Below are positions 1-6,745 of a DNA stretch of 15,591 bases, piece after piece. The translations under genes and the position numbers were made by a program. This DNA comes from Bacteroidales bacterium (GTDB taxonomy: Bacteria; Bacteroidota; Bacteroidia; Bacteroidales; Bacteroidaceae). Under the pieces are notes generated by a model. That model worked only from the letters and a program-made list of their open reading frames with translations. It made no database searches and was not told the origin of the DNA. The stretch is taken from NCBI GenBank assembly GCA_004557285.1, contig SFEK01000040.1:1-15591 (forward strand), written 5' to 3'. How positions within the stretch are numbered: position 1 is the stretch's first letter; each line of letters begins with the position of its first letter.

Positions 1-327
1 ATCGACAATGCGTGGTGCCATGAGTCTGAGTGCCGCAAGTTTCTTGTCGCCAAACGAGAATATACTCATCATTGTCGCACACTGCTCACAGGAATAAAAT
101 GCCCCAAGACTGGCCACCTCGATGAGATCCATCTTTCGGTCGTCGAAACTGGTGTTTTTCACCTTATTATATAATATGGCGAACTTATCGTCGCTGAGAC
201 GAAGTTCCATCACCGCACTTGGTTCATGCATACGTCTATGCCGCTGAGCCTTAACGTCAACTGCTCCCAATGTCAAACAGGAGAGCAACAGAAAAACAAA
301 CAGATTCCTTCTCATAATCATTGTCAT
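1..327 (-). CDS. Secreted DUF4476 domain protein, N-terminal part (runs off the left edge)
   Basis: The minus strand is open for 109 codons from ATG at 327 to the window edge, so the C-terminus is missing. Three in-frame ATGs (327, 321, 315) precede RRNLFVFLLLSCLTLGA, a signal peptide that probably ends near VKAQ. The mature part has the DUF4476 pattern: a 'KFAILYNKVKNTSFDDRKM' segment, a short helix, 'YSCEQCATMMSIFSFGDKKL' and a terminal 'LAALRLMAPRIVD'. DUF4476 is a small helical domain of unknown function, common in Bacteroidota secreted proteins. A -7 box lies 17 nt upstream of the first ATG. The leader is A-rich with no Shine-Dalgarno sequence, so the exact start among the three ATGs is open. 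The family call is by recognition only. Confidence 0.75.
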   Translation of the reverse strand, partial: MTMIMRRNLFVFLLLSCLTLGAVDVKAQRHRRMHEPSAVMELRLSDDKFAILYNKVKNTSFDDRKMDLIEVASLGAFYSCEQCATMMSIFSFGDKKLAALRLMAPRIVD

Positions 328-344
328 TTTTTGTTTTTTTTCTG

Positions 345-352
345 CAAAGGTA
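345..352 (-). promoter_or_regulatory. Bacteroidota -7 box for the DUF4476 gene
   Basis: TACCTTTG on the minus strand matches the TAnnTTTG consensus and is followed by CAG. It sits 17 nt upstream of the first ATG at 327. No TTTG is visible at the expected -33 distance. Confidence 0.55.
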
Positions 353-549
353 ATGTCTTTTGGCATATTATGCATGGGAATTTCCCTTCAAGATAATATG
401 AGAATCCCTAATTTACACTTATGAGAATTATTGCGCAAAACAAGGATTTTACACTTGCCGAAAGTGGCAAATGTGTATTCTTTCAACCATATGCTGCTAA
501 ATTAAGGCTTTTTCTCCTAACAACAGCGTGATGAAGAGAAAAATTCAGT

Positions 550-1065
550 TTATTTCATGGAGATGGTTCGCTCCAGTTGGAGCAACAGTTGCTTTTTGTC
601 CAATCCTCCAGCAAAACCGGTCAGCGAATGGTTGCTGCCGATGACACGATGGCAGGGGATGATGATGCCGATGCCATTGGCACCAATGGCCTGTGCCACG
701 GCTCTCACGCCTTGTGGATTGCCGATGCTCTTGGCTATCTCCATATAGCTTCTTGTTTGGCCGAAGGGGATGTCGAGCAATGCCTTCCACACACGGTGTT
801 GAAAATCTGTGCCTACCGGGTGCAACGGAATGTTGAATACCGTAAGATGCCCTGCAAAATAGTCGTCGAACTGATTCACGGTCTGTTCAATGACGGCGGA
901 TGAGGCCATGGTGAACTCTACATTCATGTATCGTCTGATTCTGCGTAGGCTGCGCTCGGCACAGGCCATTCCGGCCCAACAGCACATACACAGCTCATGG
1001 TCGGTAGATGCCAGGAGAAGTTCGCCGCAGGGTGAAGGGTAATGTCGTATGCAGATGTTTTTCAT
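550..1065 (-). CDS. ogt: Methylated-DNA--[protein]-cysteine S-methyltransferase (O6-alkylguanine repair)
   Basis: This 171-residue suicide enzyme moves the alkyl group from O6-alkylguanine in DNA to its own cysteine. The acceptor motif I-P-C-H-R-V is present with Cys138. It is preceded by the family block GTDFQHRVWKALLDIPFGQT (residues 85-104) and the recognition helix around RAVAQAIGANG (121-131), and followed by GFAGGLDKK (150-158). The usual Asn-Pro before the active-site strand is Asn-Gly here (130-131). The frame stays open upstream to 1251, but that stretch runs through a terminator and tRNA-Cys, so I chose the ATG at 1065. That ATG has an SD-like AGGGGGG six nt upstream and gives the usual Ogt length. 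No promoter is evident between the tRNA terminator and this ATG. Cys138 and the flanking motifs make the function secure. Confidence 0.93.
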   Translation of the reverse strand: MKNICIRHYPSPCGELLLASTDHELCMCCWAGMACAERSLRRIRRYMNVEFTMASSAVIEQTVNQFDDYFAGHLTVFNIPLHPVGTDFQHRVWKALLDIPFGQTRSYMEIAKSIGNPQGVRAVAQAIGANGIGIIIPCHRVIGSNHSLTGFAGGLDKKQLLLQLERTISMK

Positions 1066-1089
1066 AAGTAGCCCCCCTGTATGGTGTAT

Positions 1090-1120
1090 AAAAAAAGATG
1101 AATACATTGCTGTATCCATC
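1090..1120 (-). terminator. Rho-independent terminator after tRNA-Cys
   Basis: Read on the minus strand, GATGGATAC (1120-1112) pairs with GTATTCATC (1105-1097) as 9 bp with one G-U pair around a 6-nt loop. Seven T residues follow (1096-1090). It begins 12 nt past the tRNA 3' end and ends 24 nt before the ogt start codon, so readthrough could feed ogt. Confidence 0.8.
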
Positions 1121-1132
1121 TCTCTTGGGTTG

Positions 1133-1203
1133 AGGTACCTAGCAGAGTCGAACTGCTCTACACGGTTTTGCAGACCGTTACCTAACCGATCGGCCAAGGT
1201 ACC
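1133..1203 (-). tRNA. tRNA-Cys (anticodon GCA)
   Basis: A complete 71-nt cloverleaf folds on the minus strand. The acceptor GGTACCT pairs with AGGTACC. The D stem is GCC/GGT. The anticodon stem ACGGT/ACCGT carries the 7-nt loop CTGCAAA with anticodon GCA. The variable loop is GTAG, and the T stem AGCAG/CTGCT carries loop TTCGACT. The discriminator base is U, the known identity element for cysteine tRNA. The 3' CCA is not encoded (TCA follows), so it must be added after transcription. A consensus promoter lies upstream and a terminator follows. Confidence 0.97.
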
Positions 1204-1220
1204 ATTGCTGAATTGCGATG

Positions 1221-1253
1221 CAAAAGTACTGCTTTTTTTTGGAACTGCCAAAA
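1221..1253 (-). promoter_or_regulatory. Promoter of tRNA-Cys
   Basis: On the minus strand TTTTG (1253-1249) is followed after 20 nt by TACTTTTG (1228-1221), matching the Bacteroidota -33/-7 pattern. The tRNA 5' end lies 17 nt downstream of the -7 box. Confidence 0.75.
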
Positions 1254-1353
1254 CTTTTGTATGTTTTTTTACTAATAAGCCTGTTTTTTCTCCTTTTATG
1301 TGGATGTTTCAGGGTTTTCATACGTCTGTAACACGATTGTAACATGTGTTCTG

Positions 1354-1361
1354 TAATTTTG
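1354..1361 (+). promoter_or_regulatory. -7 box for the porin gene
   Basis: TAATTTTG matches TAnnTTTG, 25 nt upstream of the porin ATG at 1387. No clear -33 element is visible at 19-21 nt. The promoter is divergent from the tRNA-Cys promoter. Confidence 0.55.
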
Positions 1362-1386
1362 CGCTGTAAACATATATGATATATTG

Positions 1387-2448
1387 ATGGACAAAAGACA
1401 AATCATGGCTTGCGTCATTGCCGCTATGGCAGTAACAGGATCCCAAGCCCAGCAACATGTGGCTACAGGTAACGACAACAAGGGCGACATGCCCGTGACT
1501 GTGAATGTGCATGGAACCATTCGTACCAAATACGAATACCAGACAGAAGAGGGGGAGGGGCGTTTTGAAGTGCGCAATGCCCGCATTGCCCTCACAGGTA
1601 GTGTGGCTCACAGTGTGGACTATAAGGCTGAGATTGACCTCTCTGATGAAGGTAACATCAAGATGCTCGATGCTTATGCCAAGATAAAACCTGCCAGGGC
1701 ATTGGATTTCACCATCGGACAGATGAGGGTGCCTTTTACCATCGATGCCCACCGCTCGCCCCACCAGCAGTATTTTGCCAACCGCTCTTTCATTGCCAAG
1801 CAGGTGGGCAATGTGCGTGATGTGGGTGCCACGCTCGGCTACAACCTGAATGTGGGCTTCCCCATTGTCTTGCAGGCAGGATTGTTCAACGGGTCGGGGC
1901 TCACCAATCAGAAGAATTTCTGGACCAAGAGTGTCAACTATTCGGCCAAGGCCCAGCTGTTTATTCCCCGCGGATTCAACCTCACGCTCAGTGTACAGAA
2001 AATCAGGCCCGACGACGTGTCGGTGATGATGTATGATGCGGGTGCCTATTACCACGCCCACGGCTGGCATGTGGAGGCCGAATATCTGCTGAAGCATTAT
2101 GGCAACGGTGCCTTTGACAATGTGCATGCCGTGGATGCCTTTGTCAACTACGACATCCCGCTGCGCAAGGGCTTCTTCAGCAAGGTGTCGCCACTGGTGC
2201 GCTACGATTACATGAGCGACCATAGCGATGGCATCAGGTATCTCGACGGGGTGGCCAACGAGCAGGGCAGGCTGCAGGTGAACGATGCACAGCGAAGCCG
2301 ACTGACTGGCGGTGTGACGCTGAGCATGGCCAAACCTTTTGTGGCCGACATCCGACTGAACTATGAGAAGTATTTCTACCCCGAGGGTGCTGTGGCCAAG
2401 GTGTCGGAGCGCGACAAAGCGGTGGTGGAGTTTATGATAAGATTTTAA
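1387..2448 (+). CDS. Phosphate-selective porin O/P family outer-membrane beta-barrel
   Basis: This is a predicted 353-residue outer-membrane channel. An N-terminal signal peptide (DKRQIMACVIAAMAVTGSQA, cleavage near residue 21) is followed by alternating beta-strand sequence. The family features are a first strand pair 'VNVHGTIRTKYEYQ', then 'GRFEVRNARIALTGSV', 'DYKAEIDLSDEGNIKMLDAY' and 'LDFTIGQMRVPFTID'. That order, an early strand with an R-N-A-R turn followed by G-Q-x-R-V-P-F, is the Porin_O_P (OprP-like) signature. The last residues, VEFMIRF, end in Phe as expected for a beta-signal. An in-frame TTG at 1384 precedes the ATG, and I prefer the ATG. Phosphate specificity is not shown: Bacteroidota members of this family have varied or unknown substrates. 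It is monocistronic by layout, with its own -7 box and a different promoter for mntP downstream. Confidence 0.85.
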   Translation: MDKRQIMACVIAAMAVTGSQAQQHVATGNDNKGDMPVTVNVHGTIRTKYEYQTEEGEGRFEVRNARIALTGSVAHSVDYKAEIDLSDEGNIKMLDAYAKIKPARALDFTIGQMRVPFTIDAHRSPHQQYFANRSFIAKQVGNVRDVGATLGYNLNVGFPIVLQAGLFNGSGLTNQKNFWTKSVNYSAKAQLFIPRGFNLTLSVQKIRPDDVSVMMYDAGAYYHAHGWHVEAEYLLKHYGNGAFDNVHAVDAFVNYDIPLRKGFFSKVSPLVRYDYMSDHSDGIRYLDGVANEQGRLQVNDAQRSRLTGGVTLSMAKPFVADIRLNYEKYFYPEGAVAKVSERDKAVVEFMIRF

Positions 2449-2507
2449 TCTGCATCATTTAGGTGAATAAAAACGGTGAAACATGCAGTATTTCATGAAA
2501 AGTTGTT

Positions 2508-2515
2508 TAAATTTG
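2508..2515 (+). promoter_or_regulatory. -7 box for mntP
   Basis: TAAATTTG followed by CAG matches the TAnnTTTG consensus 31 nt upstream of the mntP ATG. The leader would be only about 25 nt, too short for a yybP-ykoY manganese riboswitch. Confidence 0.5.
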
Positions 2516-2546
2516 CAGGCTGTAAACAAAAAATAGATATTTGCAG

Positions 2547-3113
2547 ATGACATTTCTTGAAATACTGCTTCTTGCCGTTGCCTTGGCTATGGACTGTTTT
2601 GCGGTGTCTATAGCCGCTGGTGTGATGATGCGCAAGATGCAGTGGAACACCATGTTGCGTATGACCTTCTTGTTTGGCTTGTTTCAGGCAGGTATGCCCT
2701 TTGCCGGCTGGCTGGGGTCTTGTTTCTTCTGCGAACAACTCATGTCGGTGGGCTCTTGGGTGGCTTTTGCCCTCTTGTCGTTGATTGGTGGCAAAATGAT
2801 AAAAGACAGTTTTGGTGATGATGAAGAGGAGGCGCATTTCAATCCCCGCAAGTTGCACACCCAGCTTCTGCTGGCTGTGGCCACGAGCATCGATGCCCTG
2901 GCTGTGGGTGTGTCGCTGGTGTGCTTGGGCTATACCCGTGTGCCCATGCTGGCCCTGCCGCTGTGGTGCATCGGACTGATGTCGTTTGCGTTGGGCCTGT
3001 TGGGGTGTGCCCTTGGTGTGCATTTCGGACACTCGATAGCCAAGAGACTCAAGCCCGAACGCTTTGGCGGCATCGTGCTGATCATCATCGGACTGAAAAT
3101 CCTGCTATTCTAA
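2547..3113 (+). CDS. mntP: Manganese efflux pump MntP
   Basis: This 188-residue inner-membrane exporter is expected to remove excess Mn2+. It has the MntP/DUF204 architecture: two three-helix halves joined by an acidic cytoplasmic loop (SFGDDEEEAHF, residues 88-98). Each half carries the conserved intramembrane aspartate, in ALAMDCFAVSIAAG (Asp16) and VATSIDALAVGVSL (Asp116), matching the functional aspartates of E. coli MntP. The length is the same as the E. coli protein. An in-frame TTG at 2541 lies upstream, and the ATG at 2547 gives the canonical N-terminus. Its 3' end overlaps the convergent RNA methyltransferase gene by 9 bp. No riboswitch-sized leader is present, so any Mn response would need another regulator. 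Confidence 0.93.
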   Translation: MTFLEILLLAVALAMDCFAVSIAAGVMMRKMQWNTMLRMTFLFGLFQAGMPFAGWLGSCFFCEQLMSVGSWVAFALLSLIGGKMIKDSFGDDEEEAHFNPRKLHTQLLLAVATSIDALAVGVSLVCLGYTRVPMLALPLWCIGLMSFALGLLGCALGVHFGHSIAKRLKPERFGGIVLIIIGLKILLF

Positions 3114-3869
3114 CCCTTTTGCACTATTCGCACGCCTGAACTCTGCACAGGTGATGGCGGTAGCCACGGCCACATTCAGGCTGTCAGCCTTTTGCCCTCC
3201 GTATGAAGGGATGAATAGGCTGCGGTTGGCGCGTCGAGCCACTTCTGCCGACACGCCGTTGCCCTCGTTGCCCATGACGATGATGCCATGTGGCGTCAGT
3301 GGTTGTGCATAGAGCGACTCGCCTTGCAGCGAGGTGACATACACTGGGACATCCTTGGGCAGCTGGTCGAGCCAGGCACAGAGGTCGGTATATATCATGT
3401 TGACATGAGCCAGACTTCCCATGGTGGCCTGCACAGTCTTGGGACTGTAGGCATCGGCCGTGTCTTGGCTGCAGATGATGTGCCTAATGCCAAACCAGTC
3501 GGCTATGCGGATGATGGTGCCCAGGTTGCCGGGGTCTTGCACACGGTCGAGGGCAAGACAAAGTTCGTGCAGCGCACAGTCGGAGAGCAGGGCAGGGCAG
3601 GGGATGCGGAAGGTGGCCAGCACCTGCTGCGGATGTTGCAGAAAACTCACCTTGCGCAGTTCGTCGTCGGTCACGGTCACATCGTTCGTGCGGGGAGCCA
3701 TGCCCATTGTTTCATACCACTGTGCGGTGGCGATGATCTGCACAGGAGAGGCCATCGCCATGAAGTCGGCCACCACCTTGGGGCCTTCGGCCACAAACAA
3801 CCCCTCTTTCACACGGTTCTTTTTCAGTTCCAGCGACCGTATATGCTTGATAATGTTCTTGCTTATCAT
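3105..3869 (-). CDS. SpoU/TrmH-family RNA 2'-O-ribose methyltransferase
   Basis: This 254-residue SAM-dependent SPOUT (knotted) methyltransferase is predicted to methylate a ribose 2'-OH in rRNA or tRNA. All three SpoU motifs are present: motif 1 around LDRVQDPGNLGTIIR (107-121, Arg121 being the expected catalytic arginine), motif 2 IVMGNEGNGVS (197-207), and motif 3 from IPSYGG to DSLNVAVATAI (220-239). The N-terminal part (about 1-95), with 'KKNRVKEGLFVAEGPKVV', is the SpoU substrate-binding domain seen in 23S rRNA RlmB-like enzymes. The exact target nucleotide cannot be read from sequence. The start ATG at 3869 follows an A/T-rich leader. The promoter is back-to-back with that of tamL, and the stop overlaps mntP by 9 bp. 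Confidence 0.9.
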   Translation of the reverse strand: MISKNIIKHIRSLELKKNRVKEGLFVAEGPKVVADFMAMASPVQIIATAQWYETMGMAPRTNDVTVTDDELRKVSFLQHPQQVLATFRIPCPALLSDCALHELCLALDRVQDPGNLGTIIRIADWFGIRHIICSQDTADAYSPKTVQATMGSLAHVNMIYTDLCAWLDQLPKDVPVYVTSLQGESLYAQPLTPHGIIVMGNEGNGVSAEVARRANRSLFIPSYGGQKADSLNVAVATAITCAEFRRANSAKGLE

Positions 3870-3924
3870 GTTCTGATGATGCTCTAATATGATGTAAATG
3901 GCATTTTCATGCCCATATCACGTG

Positions 3925-3932
3925 CAAAAATA
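3925..3932 (-). promoter_or_regulatory. -7 box for the SpoU methyltransferase gene (half of a divergent pair)
   Basis: TATTTTTG followed by CAC on the minus strand lies 55 nt upstream of ATG 3869. It is the mirror image of the tamL -7 box: GTGCAAAAATA (3922-3932) is the exact reverse complement of 3945-3955. Confidence 0.6.
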
Positions 3933-3944
3933 CTATTTTTTTAT

Positions 3945-3952
3945 TATTTTTG
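3945..3952 (+). promoter_or_regulatory. -7 box for tamL (half of a divergent pair)
   Basis: TATTTTTG followed by CAC matches TAnnTTTG, 19 nt upstream of the chosen tamL ATG at 3972. It lies inside the longer open frame that begins at 3909, which argues against the longer start. Confidence 0.65.
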
Positions 3953-3971
3953 CACACGAATTTCAACATTA

Positions 3972-6206
3972 ATGGCAAATACAATCATAAAAAAGATAAC
4001 GGCAGGGGCGATGGCCATGGTTGTGGCTCTTGCTTTGGTGGGCTGTTCTACACAGAAACTGGTGCCGCATGACCATTATCTGCTGGACAAGGTGAAACTC
4101 ACCTCCGACAGCAAGGAGCTTGCTGCATCCAAGCTTGAGCCCTATGTGCGCCAGCGGCCTAACTCCAAATGGTTCTCGCTGGTCAAGGTGCCTCTTGCAG
4201 CCTATGCCATGGCAGGCAACGACAGCACCAAATGGATCAACCGCAAGTTGCGCGAGATGGGCGAGCAACCCATGCTCTTCGACACCCTGCTCACTGAGCG
4301 CACCTGCCAGGACCTCAACCAGGTGATGGTCAACATGGGCTATCTGCGCTCCACCGTTGACTATGAAACCACGGTGGGCAAAAGAAAAAAACTCACCGTC
4401 ACCTACCACCTGCATCCAGGCGAAAGGTATTCGGTGAGAACGGTGCACCATGACATACAGGACGAGGGCGTGGCTGAAGTGCTGCGCATGAGCGGCACGA
4501 GAAACACATTGCTCAAAGAGGGCAAGCCTTTTGCCATTGCCGACCTCAACGACGAGCGCAAGCGCATCACCACCCTGCTCAACGAAAAAGGCTACTACAA
4601 TTTTCACAAAGACTTCATCACCTTTGATGCCGACACCGTGGAGGGCAGCACCAAGGTTGACCTCACCATGGTGCTGCATCCGTTCAGGACGGCAGGCAAC
4701 CGCAATGCCGTAGAGTCTCCACATGTGCGCTACAAGATCGGTCGCGTGGATTATCATGCCGCAGGCGATGAAAATCACATCCCGCTGCGCATGTCGGTGC
4801 TGCGCGAGAACACCTTGATTGAGCCCGACAATTATTTCAACTCTGCCGACCTGCAGAAAACCTACAACAAATTCAGCAGACTGCAGGTGGTGAAATACAC
4901 CAACATCCGGTTTGCCGAAGTGCCCGGCACCGACACGCTCAACTGCGACATCTCGCTGAGCACGAACAAGAAAAACAGTGTGATGTTCCAGCCCGAAGGC
5001 ACCAACACCGCAGGCGACCTGGGTGCGGCGGCTTCGTTGACCTATGAGAACAGAAACGTGTTCAACGGTGCCGAAACCTTCAGCATCAAGCTGCGTGCAG
5101 CCTTTGAGGCCATTACAGGCCTTGAGGGATATCAGAACCAAGACTATGAGGAATATAACGTGGAGGGCAAACTCTCTTTCCCACGCTTTGTGGTGCCCTT
5201 CCTCTCACGAAGATACAGAAAACAGTCGATGGCTTTTTCCGAACTTTCGGTGAGCTACAACATGCAGAACCGCCCCGAATTTTCACGCCGTGTGTTCTCT
5301 GCCGGATGGAGATACCGCTGGAACGACATCTCACGCCGCCGACAGTACAAGTTCGACCTCATCGACCTCAACTATATCTACATGCCATGGATTTCGCCCA
5401 CCTTCAAGAGCGAATATCTCGACGATGCCAGCAGCCGCAACTCCATTCTGCGTTACAACTACGAAGACTTGTTTATCATGAAGATGGGTTTCGGCTTTTC
5501 TCACACCAACAAGACCGAAGCCTACAAGCTGAATGTGGAGACGGCGGGCAACCTGCTGCGTGCCATGTCGAAGGTGCTGGGGGGCACACCCAATGCCGAT
5601 GGGCAATACACCTTATTTAATATAGCCTATGCCCAATATGTGAAGGTGGATTTCGACTACACCAAACTTTTCGCCATCGACCACCGCAACAATCTGGCAC
5701 TACATGTGGGCGTTGGCGTGGCCTGCCCTTATGGCAACAGCAATATCCTGCCTTTCGAGAAACGTTATTTCTCAGGCGGTGCCAACTCTGTGCGTGGATG
5801 GAGCGTGCGTGGCCTGGGCCCGGGCAAATTCAAGGGAAACAATGGTTCCATCGATTTCATCAACCAGACGGGCGACGTGAAGCTCGACTTCAATCTCGAA
5901 CTGCGCTCCTATCTCTTTTGGAAACTCTATGGCGCAGCGTTTGTGGATGCCGGCAACATCTGGACATTGCGCAGCTATGAGGAACAGCCCGGTGGACAGT
6001 TTCTGGTGGATGAATTCTACAAACAGATAGCGGTGGCCTATGGATTGGGATTGCGCCTCAACTTCGACTATTTCATTCTACGGTTCGACATGGGCATGAA
6101 GGCCGTCAATCCTGCCTACGACACGCAAAGAGCGCATTACCCGCTGCTACACCCTAATCTTGGGAGGGATTTTTCCTTTCACTTCGCAGTGGGCCTGCCA
6201 TTCTGA
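3972..6206 (+). CDS. tamL: TamL: TamA/BamA-like outer-membrane assembly lipoprotein (Omp85 superfamily)
   Basis: This predicted 744-residue outer-membrane lipoprotein has an N-terminal POTRA region and a C-terminal 16-strand-type barrel. The N-terminus has a lipobox at LVGC with Cys25 after a hydrophobic stretch, the trait that separates Bacteroidota TamL from proteobacterial TamA. POTRA-like sequence runs to about residue 330, including 'DERKRITTLLNEKGYYNF'. The barrel holds the Omp85 loop-6 motif V-R-G-W (607-610) in FSGGANSVRGW. The protein ends in FSFHFAVGLPF, a terminal-Phe beta-signal. TamL works with TamB to insert or export envelope proteins, but no tamB follows here; the next gene is convergent. 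I used the ATG at 3972, not the in-frame 3909, because the promoter lies between them and the lipoprotein signal begins at 3972. The last 53 bp overlap the opposite gene. Confidence 0.88.
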   Translation: MANTIIKKITAGAMAMVVALALVGCSTQKLVPHDHYLLDKVKLTSDSKELAASKLEPYVRQRPNSKWFSLVKVPLAAYAMAGNDSTKWINRKLREMGEQPMLFDTLLTERTCQDLNQVMVNMGYLRSTVDYETTVGKRKKLTVTYHLHPGERYSVRTVHHDIQDEGVAEVLRMSGTRNTLLKEGKPFAIADLNDERKRITTLLNEKGYYNFHKDFITFDADTVEGSTKVDLTMVLHPFRTAGNRNAVESPHVRYKIGRVDYHAAGDENHIPLRMSVLRENTLIEPDNYFNSADLQKTYNKFSRLQVVKYTNIRFAEVPGTDTLNCDISLSTNKKNSVMFQPEGTNTAGDLGAAASLTYENRNVFNGAETFSIKLRAAFEAITGLEGYQNQDYEEYNVEGKLSFPRFVVPFLSRRYRKQSMAFSELSVSYNMQNRPEFSRRVFSAGWRYRWNDISRRRQYKFDLIDLNYIYMPWISPTFKSEYLDDASSRNSILRYNYEDLFIMKMGFGFSHTNKTEAYKLNVETAGNLLRAMSKVLGGTPNADGQYTLFNIAYAQYVKVDFDYTKLFAIDHRNNLALHVGVGVACPYGNSNILPFEKRYFSGGANSVRGWSVRGLGPGKFKGNNGSIDFINQTGDVKLDFNLELRSYLFWKLYGAAFVDAGNIWTLRSYEEQPGGQFLVDEFYKQIAVAYGLGLRLNFDYFILRFDMGMKAVNPAYDTQRAHYPLLHPNLGRDFSFHFAVGLPF

Positions 6207-6654
6207 CATGCCATTGGCCGTTGCGGCACACCATGGGGATGAGATAGGTGCGCTGCTGCTTGGTGGTGTCGGCGGTGATGTCGATGAATTCGCTCACCTG
6301 GCATGACACCACGGCCGATGTGTCGCTGAGCATTTCCACATCGCCCATGATGGTTTCTGTCTGTTGGCTCGCTCTGATGCGCCGGATGTCTTCAGCCGTC
6401 AGGTTGCTGGCCAGCAGCTGTATCCAAGGTCTTGAATCGGTGGTGCAACAGCCTGCCGCCTTGTCGAGGTCGTAGTTGAAATAATATTCCGCAAATTTTT
6501 CGGCTTGCTGGGCGATTTGTCGCTCGTCGTTGCTCATCAGGTGGCACGAGGTGGTCATGATGCCTGCCATGAGGGCGCAGATGCAGCGGGTCAGTCCGTG
6601 AGGCAAGAGGTGGGTGATGTGGTTGGGCTTGTTGTGTTTCTGTTGACTATACAT
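6154..6654 (-). CDS. Putative small lipoprotein or secreted protein, NTF2-like/DUF4878-like
   Basis: This 166-residue protein has a basic N-terminus, a hydrophobic segment (CICALMAGIMTTSC) and a possible lipidation site at Cys37, although position -3 is Thr, not the usual Leu. The rest has a helical opening 'IAQQAEKFAEYYFNYDLDKA', a middle helix and three predicted strands ending 'WHVRMAGPL'. This order suits an NTF2-like/DUF4878 fold, in which small lipoproteins act as periplasmic accessory domains; the resemblance is weak. The ATG at 6654 is used; an upstream TTG at 6660 is in frame. A -7 box is 25 nt upstream, back-to-back with the next promoter. The last 17 codons (with the stop) lie antisense to the tamL beta-signal. 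The exact function is unknown. Confidence 0.65.
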   Translation of the reverse strand: MYSQQKHNKPNHITHLLPHGLTRCICALMAGIMTTSCHLMSNDERQIAQQAEKFAEYYFNYDLDKAAGCCTTDSRPWIQLLASNLTAEDIRRIRASQQTETIMGDVEMLSDTSAVVSCQVSEFIDITADTTKQQRTYLIPMVCRNGQWHVRMAGPLRSERKNPSQD

Positions 6655-6679
6655 TTGCAAAGTACCGTTAATTTTTTTA

Positions 6680-6687
6680 CAAAGGTA
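6680..6687 (-). promoter_or_regulatory. -7 box for the NTF2-like lipoprotein gene
   Basis: TACCTTTG on the minus strand matches TAnnTTTG, 25 nt upstream of ATG 6654. A TTG lies 16 nt further upstream, shorter than the usual 19-21, so the -33 element is doubtful. Confidence 0.55.
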
Positions 6688-6696
6688 TATATTTTT

Positions 6697-6727
6697 TTTG
6701 TTCCAACGCTATTTCTTTGTACTTTTG
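6697..6727 (+). promoter_or_regulatory. Promoter of the YycJ-like hydrolase gene
   Basis: TTTG (6697-6700), a 19-nt spacer and TACTTTTG (6720-6727) match both Bacteroidota promoter elements. The ATG at 6746 lies 18 nt after the -7 box. Confidence 0.75.
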
Positions 6728-6745
6728 CAGCCAAAAACAAGAAAG

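Noticed and set aside
1066..1251. N-terminal extension of ogt up to 1251
   Set aside because: The extension runs through tRNA-Cys and its terminator. The ATG at 1065 has an SD-like sequence and gives the family's normal length.
2449..2546. Manganese (yybP-ykoY) riboswitch upstream of mntP
   Set aside because: The leader after the -7 box is only about 25 nt, and no conserved riboswitch core is visible.
3969..5141. 390-codon minus-strand frame antisense to tamL
   Set aside because: It lies wholly within a well-supported tamL, shows His/Val/Gly-rich composition typical of a shadow frame and has no recognisable domain.
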